DNA of 64,000 nucleotides from Nocardiopsis_B sediminis (GTDB lineage Bacteria; Actinomycetota; Actinomycetes; Streptosporangiales; Streptosporangiaceae). Location of the stretch: assembly GCF_042650565.1 (NCBI RefSeq), contig NZ_JBHSBH010000010.1:248001-312000 (forward strand), written 5' to 3'. Of the stretch, positions 15,831 through 24,064 are shown piece by piece (the first letter of the stretch is position 1; each line of letters opens with the position of its first letter). The notes beneath the pieces were generated by a model. It did no database searches. It had not been told where the DNA came from and was given only the letters and a program-made list of their open reading frames with translations. A program made the position numbers and the translations under genes.

Positions 15831-17069
15831 TCACCGTCCCGTCTCGACCATGTGGGTGGGCGAGAAGTCCAGGGGGAACTCGCGGGCCACGCGCAGGTCG
15901 TCGTTGTAGTCGATCTCGTAGACCGTGTCCGCGGCCGCGTCGTTGACGTAGGCGCGGGCGGTGTCGATCTGGATGGTCGTGCCGGTGCCGGTGCCGGTGC
16001 CGGGCCCGTCGAGCGGGCCGTCCAGCAGTTCGCTGCGGGCGGTCTGCTCGCCCGATCCGGTGTCGTAGGCGTGCAGGACGCCCTCGGGCGTCAGGGCCAG
16101 CAGCGGCGCGCCTTCTCCGACCGCGTTCGCGGCGACCACCGGGCCGGTGTCCACCCTTGTCAAGGAACCCGCCGTGACGTCGAGCACCCACACGCCGTCG
16201 TCCCCGGCGGGGGCGGCCAGCGTGGCGCTTCCGGGCCGTTGGGAGAAGACGCGTGCGCGCTCGTCCTCGGCGACGTCCCCGGGGTAGGCGATCTTCTCGC
16301 CGGTGAACGCGCCGTCCTCCTCGGCGACCACCAGGGCGCCGTCGGCGCAGCCGAAGACCGCTCCGCGGCGGGTGACACCGCGGCCGGCGGGGTCGGGGCA
16401 GGGCTCCTCGACCGTGCCGACCTGCTCGCCGGTGCGGTCGTGCACGGCGACGACATCGTCGCCGTCGCCCGTTCCCGGGACGAGGACGTGCCCGCCGTAG
16501 GGGACGGCCGCCGCCGCGGGGCCGGCGCCGGGCGCCTCGATCACCTCGGTGTCGCCGATGCCGCCCTCGGCCAGCCGCTCGCGGTCGAGGAGGCGGAGAG
16601 TGCCGCCGAAGGGCAGCGCGGTGACGGCGGTGTCGGCGGCCGCGCCGCCGGGCCGCGCGCCGTCCACGGCGCCGACCTCGCGCATCTCGGCGCGGTAGTA
16701 GTGGGAGTGGTCGCCGTGGTCCACGGTCCAGGCCCCGCTGTCGAACACCTGCACCGTCTCGCGGTCGGCGGCGGCGACGTAGGCGAACCTGCCGTCGCCG
16801 CTGAGGCCGCTGACCCCCTCGACCCGGCCGATCTCGGCGGTCTCCTCGGTGATCAGGTCCAGGATGTGCACCGATCCGGTGGCGCCGTCCGCCATGACCA
16901 GCCGCGACTGCGGTTCGGCGGTCTCCTCGGCGCCCTCGATGTAGCCGTGGGGGACGTCGTCCTGCTCCCCGGCGGCCTCATCGTGCGGATCGGCGGCGCA
17001 TCCGGCGAGCAGGAGCGCCGCGACGATGGCCGCGACGGGGGCCGTGGACGTCTGCTTGTGCCATTTCAC
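15831..17069 (-). CDS. aztD: Zinc metallochaperone AztD-like lipoprotein (paralogue 2)
   Basis: A 412-residue lipoprotein (lipobox ALLLAGC) with the AztD propeller fold. It keeps the flexible metal-capturing loop WTVDHGDHSHYYRAE near residue 110 and an N-terminal PHGY segment. The other family motifs have decayed: PHHG is replaced by GPAAAA, HGE by AGRG, and GHVVxHAG by PGGAAAD. Paralogue 1 shows the exact opposite pattern. GTG at 17069 overlaps the aztB stop (GTGA), deciding the start. It presumably delivers zinc to AztC outside the membrane; whether it binds zinc alone is doubtful. Confidence 0.78.
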   Translation of the reverse strand: MKWHKQTSTAPVAAIVAALLLAGCAADPHDEAAGEQDDVPHGYIEGAEETAEPQSRLVMADGATGSVHILDLITEETAEIGRVEGVSGLSGDGRFAYVAAADRETVQVFDSGAWTVDHGDHSHYYRAEMREVGAVDGARPGGAAADTAVTALPFGGTLRLLDRERLAEGGIGDTEVIEAPGAGPAAAAVPYGGHVLVPGTGDGDDVVAVHDRTGEQVGTVEEPCPDPAGRGVTRRGAVFGCADGALVVAEEDGAFTGEKIAYPGDVAEDERARVFSQRPGSATLAAPAGDDGVWVLDVTAGSLTRVDTGPVVAANAVGEGAPLLALTPEGVLHAYDTGSGEQTARSELLDGPLDGPGTGTGTGTTIQIDTARAYVNDAAADTVYEIDYNDDLRVAREFPLDFSPTHMVETGR

Positions 17070-17956
17070 GCGTTGACCTCGATGTCTGTTGGTGCGGTGC
17101 CGGTGCCGGTGTCGGCTGTGGAGCGGGGAGCGGTGCGGGGGGTGCGTCCGCGCACGGCGGCGCCGAGCGCGGAGGCGAAGAACAGGGCCACGGCCACGGC
17201 GGCGATCGTGGCGCCGGCCGCGGTGCCGGTGTGCCATGACACGAGCAGGCCCAGCGCGGTCGCGGCGCTGCCAAGAACCGCGGAGCCGAGCATGATCAGC
17301 GGGATGCGCCCGACCCACAGCGCGACGGCCGCGGGCGGCGCTATGAGCAGCCCGAACACCAGCAGGGTCCCCACCACGTGGAAGGACGCCACGATCGCCA
17401 GCGTCGTCAGCCCGAGGAGGCACGCGTGCGCCGCGCGGGGGCGCAACCCCAGGGTGGCGGCCTTGCGCGGGTCGAACGCCAGCGCGACGAACGACCGGTG
17501 GCCCAGCGCCGCCACTGCGGCGGCGACCGCGAGCGCGACGGCGAGGTAGGCCAGGTCGCGGTCGCGGACCGCGAGGACGTCGCCGAAGAGGAAGCCGGTG
17601 AGGTCGACGGCGAAGGACCGGGAGTGGGAGACGATGATCACGCCGGTCGAGAGCATCCCGACGAACAGCAGCCCGATGCCGGTGTCCTGCGACAGCCGCG
17701 CCGAGCGGCCCAGCGCGGTGACCCCGACGGCCATCACGGCGGCGCTGACCGCGGCCCCGGCGGTCAGGCTGGCGCCCAGTATCGAGGCGAGCGCGACCCC
17801 CGGCAGCATCCCGTGCGACATCGCGTCGCCGAGGAAGGCCATGCCGCGCAGGACCACCCAGGTCCCGGCCAGGGCGCAGATGAGCGAGACGAGGACACCG
17901 CCCCACAACGCGCGCTGCACGAAGGAGACCGCGAACGGGTCGAGCAACCATTCCAT
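17066..17956 (-). CDS. aztB: Zinc ABC transporter permease AztB
   Basis: A 296-residue ABC-3 type metal permease with seven to nine membrane segments. Typical features are WVVLRGMAFLGDAMSHGMLPG at the N terminus, the DxxSH coupling region, and FDPRKAATLGL near residue 160. ATG at 17956 (MEWLLDPF) is preferred; a TTG at 17971 would run toward the Zur box. It forms the channel of the zinc importer with AztA and AztC. The GTGA overlap with aztD2 shows co-translation. The divergent aztA begins 78 bp away and the Zur-like site lies between. Confidence 0.87.
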   Translation of the reverse strand: MEWLLDPFAVSFVQRALWGGVLVSLICALAGTWVVLRGMAFLGDAMSHGMLPGVALASILGASLTAGAAVSAAVMAVGVTALGRSARLSQDTGIGLLFVGMLSTGVIIVSHSRSFAVDLTGFLFGDVLAVRDRDLAYLAVALAVAAAVAALGHRSFVALAFDPRKAATLGLRPRAAHACLLGLTTLAIVASFHVVGTLLVFGLLIAPPAAVALWVGRIPLIMLGSAVLGSAATALGLLVSWHTGTAAGATIAAVAVALFFASALGAAVRGRTPRTAPRSTADTGTGTAPTDIEVNA

Positions 17957-17971
17957 GCCGGAATAGTACAA

Positions 17972-17986
17972 TGATAATGATTTTCA
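17972..17986. promoter_or_regulatory. Zur-like operator in the aztB/aztA divergent promoter
   Basis: TGATAATGATTTTCA is a near-palindrome that differs at one position from TGAAAATGATTTTCA, the kind of 15-mer bound by actinobacterial Zur. It sits in the only AT-rich patch between aztB and aztA, a position fit to repress both when zinc is sufficient. Confidence 0.8.
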
Positions 17987-18034
17987 TTTTCACATGGGGT
18001 GGGGTGTGCTGTGGAGACTCAGGAGGATCCGGCC

Positions 18035-18754
18035 GTGGCGATCGACCGGCTGTCAGCGGGGTACGGGCGTCACCGGGTGCTGTGCGCGATCACGGCCCGC
18101 ATCCCCGCGGCCCGGGTCACCGCGATCGTGGGGCCCAACGGATCGGGGAAGTCCACCCTGCTCGGGGCGGTCGCCGGGGTGGTCCCCGCGGCATCGGGAG
18201 CCGTACGGCGCCGCAGCGCGGTGGGCCCCGCCCTCGTGGTGCAGCGCAGCGCCGCCGCCGATGCGCTGCCCATCAGCGTGCGCGAGACCGTGGCCATGGG
18301 CCGCTGGGCGCACCGCGGCCCGTGGCGCCGGCTCACCCGCGACGACCGGGCGATCATCGACACCTGCATGGACCGGCTCGGCATCGGCCACCTCGCCGCG
18401 CGCCGCCTCGGCGCGCTCTCCGGCGGCGAGCGGCAGCGGGCGCTCGTCGCGCAGGGGCTCGCCCAGCAGGCCGATCTCCTGCTCCTCGACGAGCCGGACA
18501 CCGGCCTGGACATCGAAGCGCAGCAGCGCATCTCCGATGCCCTCGACCACACCGTCCGTAAGGGGACCACCGTGGTCCACGCCACCCACGACCTCGCCGC
18601 CGCCCGGCGCGCCGACCACTGCGTCCTGCTGGCCGGGGGATGCGTGGTCGCCGAAGGGGCTCCGTCGGAGGTCCTGGCCCCCGCCTCCCTGGAACGGGTG
18701 TGGGGCATCGCGCGCACAGGGGAGGGGGACGGCCCGGACGGGACCGTCCTCTGA
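18035..18754 (+). CDS. aztA: Zinc ABC transporter ATPase AztA
   Basis: A 239-residue ABC ATPase with Walker A GPNGSGKSTLL, signature LSGGERQRALVAQGLAQ, Walker B LLLLDEPDTGLD and the H-loop HATHDLAAARRADH. GTG at 18035 follows AGGAGG with eight-base spacing and is the best start; the open frame extends upstream to a GTG at 17999. It powers zinc import by AztB. Divergent from aztB with the Zur-like site in between, so both arms should be induced together in zinc limitation. Confidence 0.88.
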   Translation: MAIDRLSAGYGRHRVLCAITARIPAARVTAIVGPNGSGKSTLLGAVAGVVPAASGAVRRRSAVGPALVVQRSAAADALPISVRETVAMGRWAHRGPWRRLTRDDRAIIDTCMDRLGIGHLAARRLGALSGGERQRALVAQGLAQQADLLLLDEPDTGLDIEAQQRISDALDHTVRKGTTVVHATHDLAAARRADHCVLLAGGCVVAEGAPSEVLAPASLERVWGIARTGEGDGPDGTVL

Positions 18755-18855
18755 GCCCCGCATTCGGGAGAATTCGAACCTGCGTACCCTACGCTGTACA
18801 GGCGGGCGCTGTGTTCTTGTACAGAGCAGTACTGCCCGGTACCGGCTCGGCCCGG

Positions 18856-19491
18856 CTACGAACCGGCGAGAAGGGCCGCCACCTCTTCTCCGGTCCACGT
18901 CCCCGACGTACCCGGACGGGAAGCGAGGTAGGCGCCGGTCCGCTGGGCACTCCAGCCGTGGGTGGCGCGCAGGCCGGATCCGATCGTGCCGAGGTAGCGG
19001 GCGGAGGGGGAGGTGGCCTGCACCTCCGTACTCGGCGCGTGGCTGGTGAAGGTGAGGATCGGGTGGCCATCGAGGTCGCCGCGGTGAAGGAGGGTCTCGT
19101 AGCGGCCGGCCCCCAGAACGATGCGGCCCGTGCGCAGGACCTCGGCGAGGTCGTGGTCGGCGCCGGGCGCCTTGTACATCTCCTGGGCGGCGATGTCGGT
19201 GAACTGCTCGGCCGTCACCAGATAGGCGCACGCCGGTGTGGCACCCGGCAGCGCCGGGTCGTACAGCGCGAGCCCGCCGCCCCACATGCGCGAGGTGAAC
19301 GCGAAGTGGACCCCGCCCGCCAGCCACAGGGCCCGCCGCTCGCGCGGGGGCGTGCGGTCGCGGCACCCGGGGTTGGCCCGCTTGCCTCCGGGCGGGACCC
19401 CGCCCGCGACGTAGCACGCGAAGCGGTCCGCGGACATGTTCGCCCCGTAGCTCGCGTACCAGACGAGGCCGGGGGTGGGGGGAGTGGTCAT
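18856..19491 (-). CDS. Gamma-glutamylcyclotransferase-like fold protein
   Basis: A 211-residue cytoplasmic protein opening WYASYGANMSADRFACYV, the Y-x-S-N-M type N-terminal signature of GGCT/ChaC-like folds, with a long loop rich in GGVPPGGKRANPGC and a C-terminal VLGAGRYE segment. Close actinomycete relatives have sometimes been labelled histone deacetylase, which the sequence does not support. The expected catalytic Glu is not assigned with certainty, so enzymatic activity is unproven. It converges on aztA and is co-directional with the GNAT gene. Confidence 0.65.
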   Translation of the reverse strand: MTTPPTPGLVWYASYGANMSADRFACYVAGGVPPGGKRANPGCRDRTPPRERRALWLAGGVHFAFTSRMWGGGLALYDPALPGATPACAYLVTAEQFTDIAAQEMYKAPGADHDLAEVLRTGRIVLGAGRYETLLHRGDLDGHPILTFTSHAPSTEVQATSPSARYLGTIGSGLRATHGWSAQRTGAYLASRPGTSGTWTGEEVAALLAGS

Positions 19492-19518
19492 GGCGGCCTT
19501 CGGCGGTCGGTGCGGTGG

Positions 19519-20004
19519 TCAGCCCGCGGCGGGCTGCGGGTCGCCGGTCAGCGACCGCTCGAAGCAGACGCTCACCTCGGAGTCGGCATAGTGGCCGTAG
19601 CGCTCGATACGCCGGTACCCGCAGCGCTCGTACAGCCGTATCGACTCGCCCTGCGCCGACCCGGTCTCCAGGCGCATCACCGACGCACCCCGCTCCCGGG
19701 CGGCCTCCTCCAGCGCGCGCAGCAGGACCTGCCCCACGCGCCGCCCGCGCCAGGCCGGGACGACGTACATGCGCTTGAGCTCGAACGCGTCGTCATCGAG
19801 CGCGCGCAGCCCGCCGCAGCCGACGGCCTCGCCACTGCGGACATCGGTGGCGAGCAGGAAGAGGGCGGTGTCGCGCCCGGAGGGCTTGGGGCCCGCCTCG
19901 GTGTCGGCGCCGCCGTAGCGTTCGGCGACCTCGCGCTGCTGGTCCCGGCGCAGCCGCGCGCCTTCGGGGTGATCCCAGTCGACGTCATGGATCTCGATGT
20001 GCAC
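19519..20004 (-). CDS. GNAT-family N-acetyltransferase
   Basis: A 161-residue acetyltransferase. The acetyl-CoA binding motif A is visible as RMYVVPAWRGRRVGQVLLRAL (Q/RxxGxG/A type) near residue 95, and the C-terminal motif B as IRLYERCGYRRIERYG. The GTG start at 20004 begins VHIEIHDVDW. It transfers an acetyl group to an unidentified amine. A shared 153-bp intergenic region separates it from the divergent phosphotransferase. Confidence 0.8.
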   Translation of the reverse strand: MHIEIHDVDWDHPEGARLRRDQQREVAERYGGADTEAGPKPSGRDTALFLLATDVRSGEAVGCGGLRALDDDAFELKRMYVVPAWRGRRVGQVLLRALEEAARERGASVMRLETGSAQGESIRLYERCGYRRIERYGHYADSEVSVCFERSLTGDPQPAAG

Positions 20005-20157
20005 GTGGCCGAGCGTATGCGACCGTGCCCCGCGGGGGAGGGGCGGGTGGCGCGTGCGTGCACGCCCTCGGTCGCCCCGGGCCGTCGCCGTGGGGCGGCC
20101 CGGTCCCACGGGAAAACGGCGCGCGGCCATGCCGCAGGCCGGACTATCGTTGGCCGG

Positions 20158-20949
20158 ATGGTGGACTCCGTTGTCCGGCGGCTGCGCCGCCGCTTCCTGC
20201 TCTCCGACTGGACGCCGGTCACCAGCGGGGCATCCGGTGCGCGGGTCTGGCGGCTGGAGGGCCGCCGTCGCCTCTACGTGAAGGTCGATCCCGACCCCGC
20301 TGTGCTGCGGGCCGAGGCGGAGCGGTCGGCGTGGCTGGCCAAGGTGGGGATCGGCGCGCCCGGCACGGTCGAGATCGGCGAGCGCGACGGCGTGGGCTGG
20401 CTGGTCACCACGGCGGTGCCGGGGCGGCCGCTGGATGAGCCGTGGCCCGCTCACCTGCGCGCGCCGGCGGTGGCGGCGTTCGCCCGGTTCACGCGGCACC
20501 TGCACGACCTGCCGGTCGAGGAGTGCCCGTTCGACTGCGGCCTGGACGTCACCGTCCCGCAGGCGCGCGCGAACGTCGCCGCCGGGCGGGTCGACGCCGG
20601 CGACTTCGACGACGAGCGGCTGGGCCGGAGCCCCGAGGACGTCCTCGGGGAGCTGGAGCGGAGCGTCCCGGCGGCCGAGGACCGTGTGGTCTGCCACGGG
20701 GACCTGTGCCTGCCCAACGTCCTGGTCGACCCGGCCACGCTGGAGTGGACCGGGGTGGTCGATACCGGGCGGCTGGGTGTGGCCGACCGCCACATGGACC
20801 TGGCCCTGGCTTGCCGCAGCCTCTCCGATGCCGGGCTGAACGAGCAGTACGGCCCGCCGTTCGCCCGCGCGTTCCTGCACCACTACGGCGACCAGGCCGC
20901 GGATCCGGCGCGGATGGCGTTCTACCGGCTGCTGGACGAGTTCTTCTAG
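20158..20949 (+). CDS. APH(3')-like aminoglycoside phosphotransferase family protein
   Basis: A 263-residue kinase-like protein. The catalytic loop VCHGDLCLPNVLVD (HGDxxxPN, around residue 180) and the metal motif VVDTGRLGVADRHMDLAL match the APH(3') branch rather than generic APH proteins; YVKVD near residue 40 supplies the ATP lysine. Length equals APH(3') enzymes (about 265). It may phosphorylate aminoglycosides or a related natural metabolite; actual resistance is not shown. No ribosome-binding site is visible, while a TATCGT hexamer sits about seven bases before the ATG, compatible with a leaderless transcript. Confidence 0.78.
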   Translation: MVDSVVRRLRRRFLLSDWTPVTSGASGARVWRLEGRRRLYVKVDPDPAVLRAEAERSAWLAKVGIGAPGTVEIGERDGVGWLVTTAVPGRPLDEPWPAHLRAPAVAAFARFTRHLHDLPVEECPFDCGLDVTVPQARANVAAGRVDAGDFDDERLGRSPEDVLGELERSVPAAEDRVVCHGDLCLPNVLVDPATLEWTGVVDTGRLGVADRHMDLALACRSLSDAGLNEQYGPPFARAFLHHYGDQAADPARMAFYRLLDEFF

Positions 20950-20989
20950 CCGCGGAGGGCCCCGGGTCTGGGGGCCGGCGGCCGGCGGG

Positions 20990-21010
20990 CGCCCGCCCAA
21001 CGGGCGGGCG
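20990..21010. terminator. Hairpin between convergent genes
   Basis: CGCCCGCCC-AAC-GGGCGGGCG is a nine-bp stem between the phosphotransferase (+) and the DinB-fold gene (-). Confidence 0.55.
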
Positions 21011-21047
21011 GTGCGGTGCGGGCGCGGTGGCCGTCGGTCGGCCGGTG

Positions 21048-21608
21048 TCAGGGGCGGCGTCCGGTGGAGGCCAGGAGCCGGCTCTGGGCGTCGGCGGTCT
21101 CGCCGACCGGGACGGGGTCGGCGAACATCGGGCCGCCGGAGATCCCCTGGTCCTGCCACCAGTCCAGCAGGGTTTCGGACAGGCGGGTGTCGAGCGTCTC
21201 GTCCTCGCCGATGCCGCGGCCGAGGTCCCAGGCGTGGACGGCCAGGTCGAAGGTCATCTGCCACAGATAGACCGACCCGGGGACATCGCCGAAGGAGAGG
21301 TGGACGGTGCGTTCGGTGGCGCCGGGCCGCAGCCATGCGGCGCGGGCGTCGCGGGCGGAGACCTCCCATGCGGAGATGGGGTCCTCGCCGAGGGGGTCGT
21401 CGGCGAAGTCGTCGCCGGCGTCCTCGATGCGGCCGCCGCTGAGGAGGTAGGGGACCCACAGCTGTTCGCCGACGATGTGGTCGACGAGGTCGCGCACGTC
21501 CCAGCTGATGCAGGGGGTGGGGTCGGGCCACTGGCCAGGCCGGATCGCGTGTACGCGGCGGTCGAATTCCTGCATGGCCTGGCCGTGCAGATCGAGCAGT
21601 TCCGACAT
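21048..21608 (-). CDS. TIGR03086-type metal-binding protein (mycothiol-dependent maleylpyruvate isomerase fold)
   Basis: A 186-residue DinB/MDMPI-fold protein. The N-terminal helix with DPTPCISWDVRDLVDHIVGE, and later the FDLAVHAWDLGR segment carrying another His, give the usual three-His metal site. Such proteins are thiol (mycothiol)-dependent enzymes in actinobacteria, substrate mostly unknown. ATG at 21608 follows GGAG. It contains one copy of the word TGTCCGAAACC (21171-21181). Confidence 0.75.
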   Translation of the reverse strand: MSELLDLHGQAMQEFDRRVHAIRPGQWPDPTPCISWDVRDLVDHIVGEQLWVPYLLSGGRIEDAGDDFADDPLGEDPISAWEVSARDARAAWLRPGATERTVHLSFGDVPGSVYLWQMTFDLAVHAWDLGRGIGEDETLDTRLSETLLDWWQDQGISGGPMFADPVPVGETADAQSRLLASTGRRP

Positions 21609-21905
21609 GACCACTCCATTCGGGTGGGTTGCTGGTGACCGCGTCCCCTCTACCCGCGTGGGGTGGGTGGCAACCTTCCGGTGCAGGTGGGCGGTGTGTG
21701 CTGCTTCGCGGTGTGCGGTGGTGTGTGTGCCATGGCCGGTGGGCGGGTACGGCCGCCGACCGTAAATTCTTCCGCCCGATGTGCGCCCCGGTGGTGTCGC
21801 GCGCCGCTCGATCACTGCGCGTCATGATCATGGGAGCACCATTGTTCGCGGTGGCGGCCCGGTGGGGCCGGTGCCTGCGAGGACCCCGGCGAGGGAGACG
21901 ACGAC

Positions 21906-23318
21906 GTGGCAGAACCGGATCCGCACGCGGCCAGGACCGCGGGGGAGCTGAACATCGTCCATGTGACGCTGATCGCGGCGGCGGCCGCGATGGGCGGGTT
22001 CCTGTTCGGATACGACAGTGCCGTCATCAACGGTGCGGTGGACGCCGTCCAGCGGCATTTCGCGGTGGGGTCGGGGGTCACCGGGCTCACGGTGGCCGCT
22101 GCGCTGCTGGGTTCGGCCGTGGGTGCGGCCATCGCCGGCGGGCTGGCCGACCGGATCGGGCGTATCCGGGTCACGCGGATCGCCGGGGTGCTCTTCGCGG
22201 TCAGCGCCATCGGCTCGGCGCTGCCGTTCGCGATCTGGGACCTGGCGCTGTGGCGGGTCGTGGGCGGTATCGCGATCGGCATCGCCTCGGTGATCGCGCC
22301 GACCTACATCGCCGAGGTCTCGCCGCCGGCCTACCGGGGGCGGCTGGCGTCGTTGCAGCAGCTGGCCATCGTGCTGGGGATCGCGCTGTCGCAGCTGGTC
22401 AACTTCGCGATCGCCTCGGCCGCCAATGGCAGCGCGACCAATGACCTGGGGCCGCTGTCGGCGTGGCAGTGGATGCTGGGCGCGGCGGTCGTCCCGGCCG
22501 CGCTGTACATCGCGCTGAGTTTCACCATCCCCGAGTCGCCGCGCCACCTGGTGCGGGTGGGGCGCACGGACCAGGCGCGGCGGGTGCTGGCGGAGGTCGA
22601 GGGCGGCGACGTCGACCGGCGTATCCGGGAGATCCGGGAGGCGCTGGGCTCGGAGGTGCGTCCCCGGCTGGGCGACCTGCGGGGCCGGTGGGGGCTGCTG
22701 CCGATCGTGTGGATCGGTATGGCGCTGTCGGCGTTCCAGCAGTTGGTGGGGATCAACGTGATCTTCTACTACTCGTCGTCGCTGTGGCAGTCGGTGGGGG
22801 TGGACGAGAGCAATTCGCTGCTGCTGAGCCTGTTCACCTCGATCGTGAACATCGTGGGGACGTTCATCGCGATCGGGTTGGTCGACCGGATCGGCCGGCG
22901 GCCGCTGCTGCTGGTGGGGTCGGGTGGCATGGCGGTGGCGCTGGCGGTGACGGGGTTCGCGTTCAGCCATGCGCGGGTCGTGGGGGCGCAGGCGAGCCTG
23001 TCGTTCGGGTGGGGCGCGGTGGCGCTGACGTCGGCGAGCCTGTTCGTGCTGTTCTTCGCGCTGTCGTGGGGTGTGGTCACGTGGGTGCTGCTGGGGGAGA
23101 TGTTCCCGCTGCGCATCCGGGCTGCGGCGATGGCGGTGGCCACCGCCACGCAGTGGATCGCGAACTGGCTGGTCACGGTGACGTTCCCGGCGCTGCGCGA
23201 CTGGAGCCTGAGCGGGGCCTACGGCATCTACACGCTCTTCGCGGTGCTGTCGTTCGTGTTCGTGTGGCGGTTCATTTCGGAGACGAAGGGCCGGACGCTG
23301 GAGTCGATGGGGCGGTAG
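21906..23318 (+). CDS. MFS sugar porter (glucose/xylose/inositol-type symporter)
   Basis: A 470-residue major facilitator protein with 12 membrane segments. Sugar porter signatures are clear: GGFLFGYDSAVINGA, GGLADRIGRIRVTRIAG, PESPRHLVRVGR in the middle loop, FQQLVGINVIFYYSSSLW in segment 7, and the C-terminal FISETKGRTLESM. It probably imports a hexose, pentose or inositol with protons. GTG start at 21906 after GAGGGAG. It stands alone; the 297 bp upstream hold only promoter-like material, with a CATGATCATG palindrome near 21823. Confidence 0.88.
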   Translation: MAEPDPHAARTAGELNIVHVTLIAAAAAMGGFLFGYDSAVINGAVDAVQRHFAVGSGVTGLTVAAALLGSAVGAAIAGGLADRIGRIRVTRIAGVLFAVSAIGSALPFAIWDLALWRVVGGIAIGIASVIAPTYIAEVSPPAYRGRLASLQQLAIVLGIALSQLVNFAIASAANGSATNDLGPLSAWQWMLGAAVVPAALYIALSFTIPESPRHLVRVGRTDQARRVLAEVEGGDVDRRIREIREALGSEVRPRLGDLRGRWGLLPIVWIGMALSAFQQLVGINVIFYYSSSLWQSVGVDESNSLLLSLFTSIVNIVGTFIAIGLVDRIGRRPLLLVGSGGMAVALAVTGFAFSHARVVGAQASLSFGWGAVALTSASLFVLFFALSWGVVTWVLLGEMFPLRIRAAAMAVATATQWIANWLVTVTFPALRDWSLSGAYGIYTLFAVLSFVFVWRFISETKGRTLESMGR

Positions 23319-23416
23319 CGGGGGCGCCGCCGGGCGGCCGCGGGGTGGGAGTAGCCTCGCCCCGAGGGCGGCGGATGACGTCGCCGATGGGCCGAGTGAG
23401 AGCGATCCGGAGAACG

Positions 23417-23920
23417 ATGAGCACCCTGTACGACATTGCGCTGACGACCCTGGCCGGCGATCCCGCCACGCTGGCCGACCACCGGGGCAAGGCGCTGCTG
23501 CTGGTCAATGTGGCCTCCAAGTGCGGGCTCACCCCCCAGTACGCGGGCCTCCAGCGGCTCCAGCAGCGCTTCGCGGGGCGGGGCTTCACGGTCCTGGGCT
23601 TCCCCTGCAACCAGTTCATGGGCCAGGAGCCGGGCAGTGCCGAGGAGATCCAGACGTTCTGCTCCACCACATATGGGGTGGACTTCCCGCTGTTCGAGAA
23701 GGTGGAGGTGAACGGTGCGGGCCGGCATCCGCTGTTCACGGAGCTGACCCGCAGCGCCGACGCCGAGGGCGAGGCCGGGGACGTCCAGTGGAACTTCGAG
23801 AAGTTCCTCGTCTCGCCCCAGGGTGAGGTCGTGGGCCGGTTCCGGCCGCGTACCGAGCCCGAGGCCGACGAGGTGGTGGCCGCGATCGAGGCGCAGCTGC
23901 CCCAGGGCGCCCCGGCGTAG
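23417..23920 (+). CDS. Glutathione peroxidase family (thiol peroxidase)
   Basis: A 167-residue peroxidase. The peroxidatic Cys36 is in NVASKCGLTPQY (cysteine, not selenocysteine), GFPCNQFMGQEPG supplies the second Cys and Gln, and the Trp is in VQWNFEKFLV. In actinobacteria, which lack glutathione, these use thioredoxin or mycothiol systems to reduce peroxides. It follows the sugar porter by 98 bp and probably has its own promoter. Confidence 0.88.
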   Translation: MSTLYDIALTTLAGDPATLADHRGKALLLVNVASKCGLTPQYAGLQRLQQRFAGRGFTVLGFPCNQFMGQEPGSAEEIQTFCSTTYGVDFPLFEKVEVNGAGRHPLFTELTRSADAEGEAGDVQWNFEKFLVSPQGEVVGRFRPRTEPEADEVVAAIEAQLPQGAPA

Positions 23921-24064
23921 GTCCCGCCCTTCCCGGCCGGGCCGCGCCGTGCCTGCGCTGAGGTGCGGTGGCGGCCGACCCCGGGTCCGTCGTGCCGTGG
24001 TGGCCGTGCCACAGTGGGGCGACCGGAGCGGGTCCGGGGGCCGGCGGGGCGGGAGGGCGACGCG

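Noticed and set aside
18764..18830. tRNA-like TTCGAA loop on the minus strand and a TGTACAG direct repeat
   Set aside because: The T-arm does not pair and no acceptor or anticodon arm can be formed; the repeat could be regulatory but nothing supports it.
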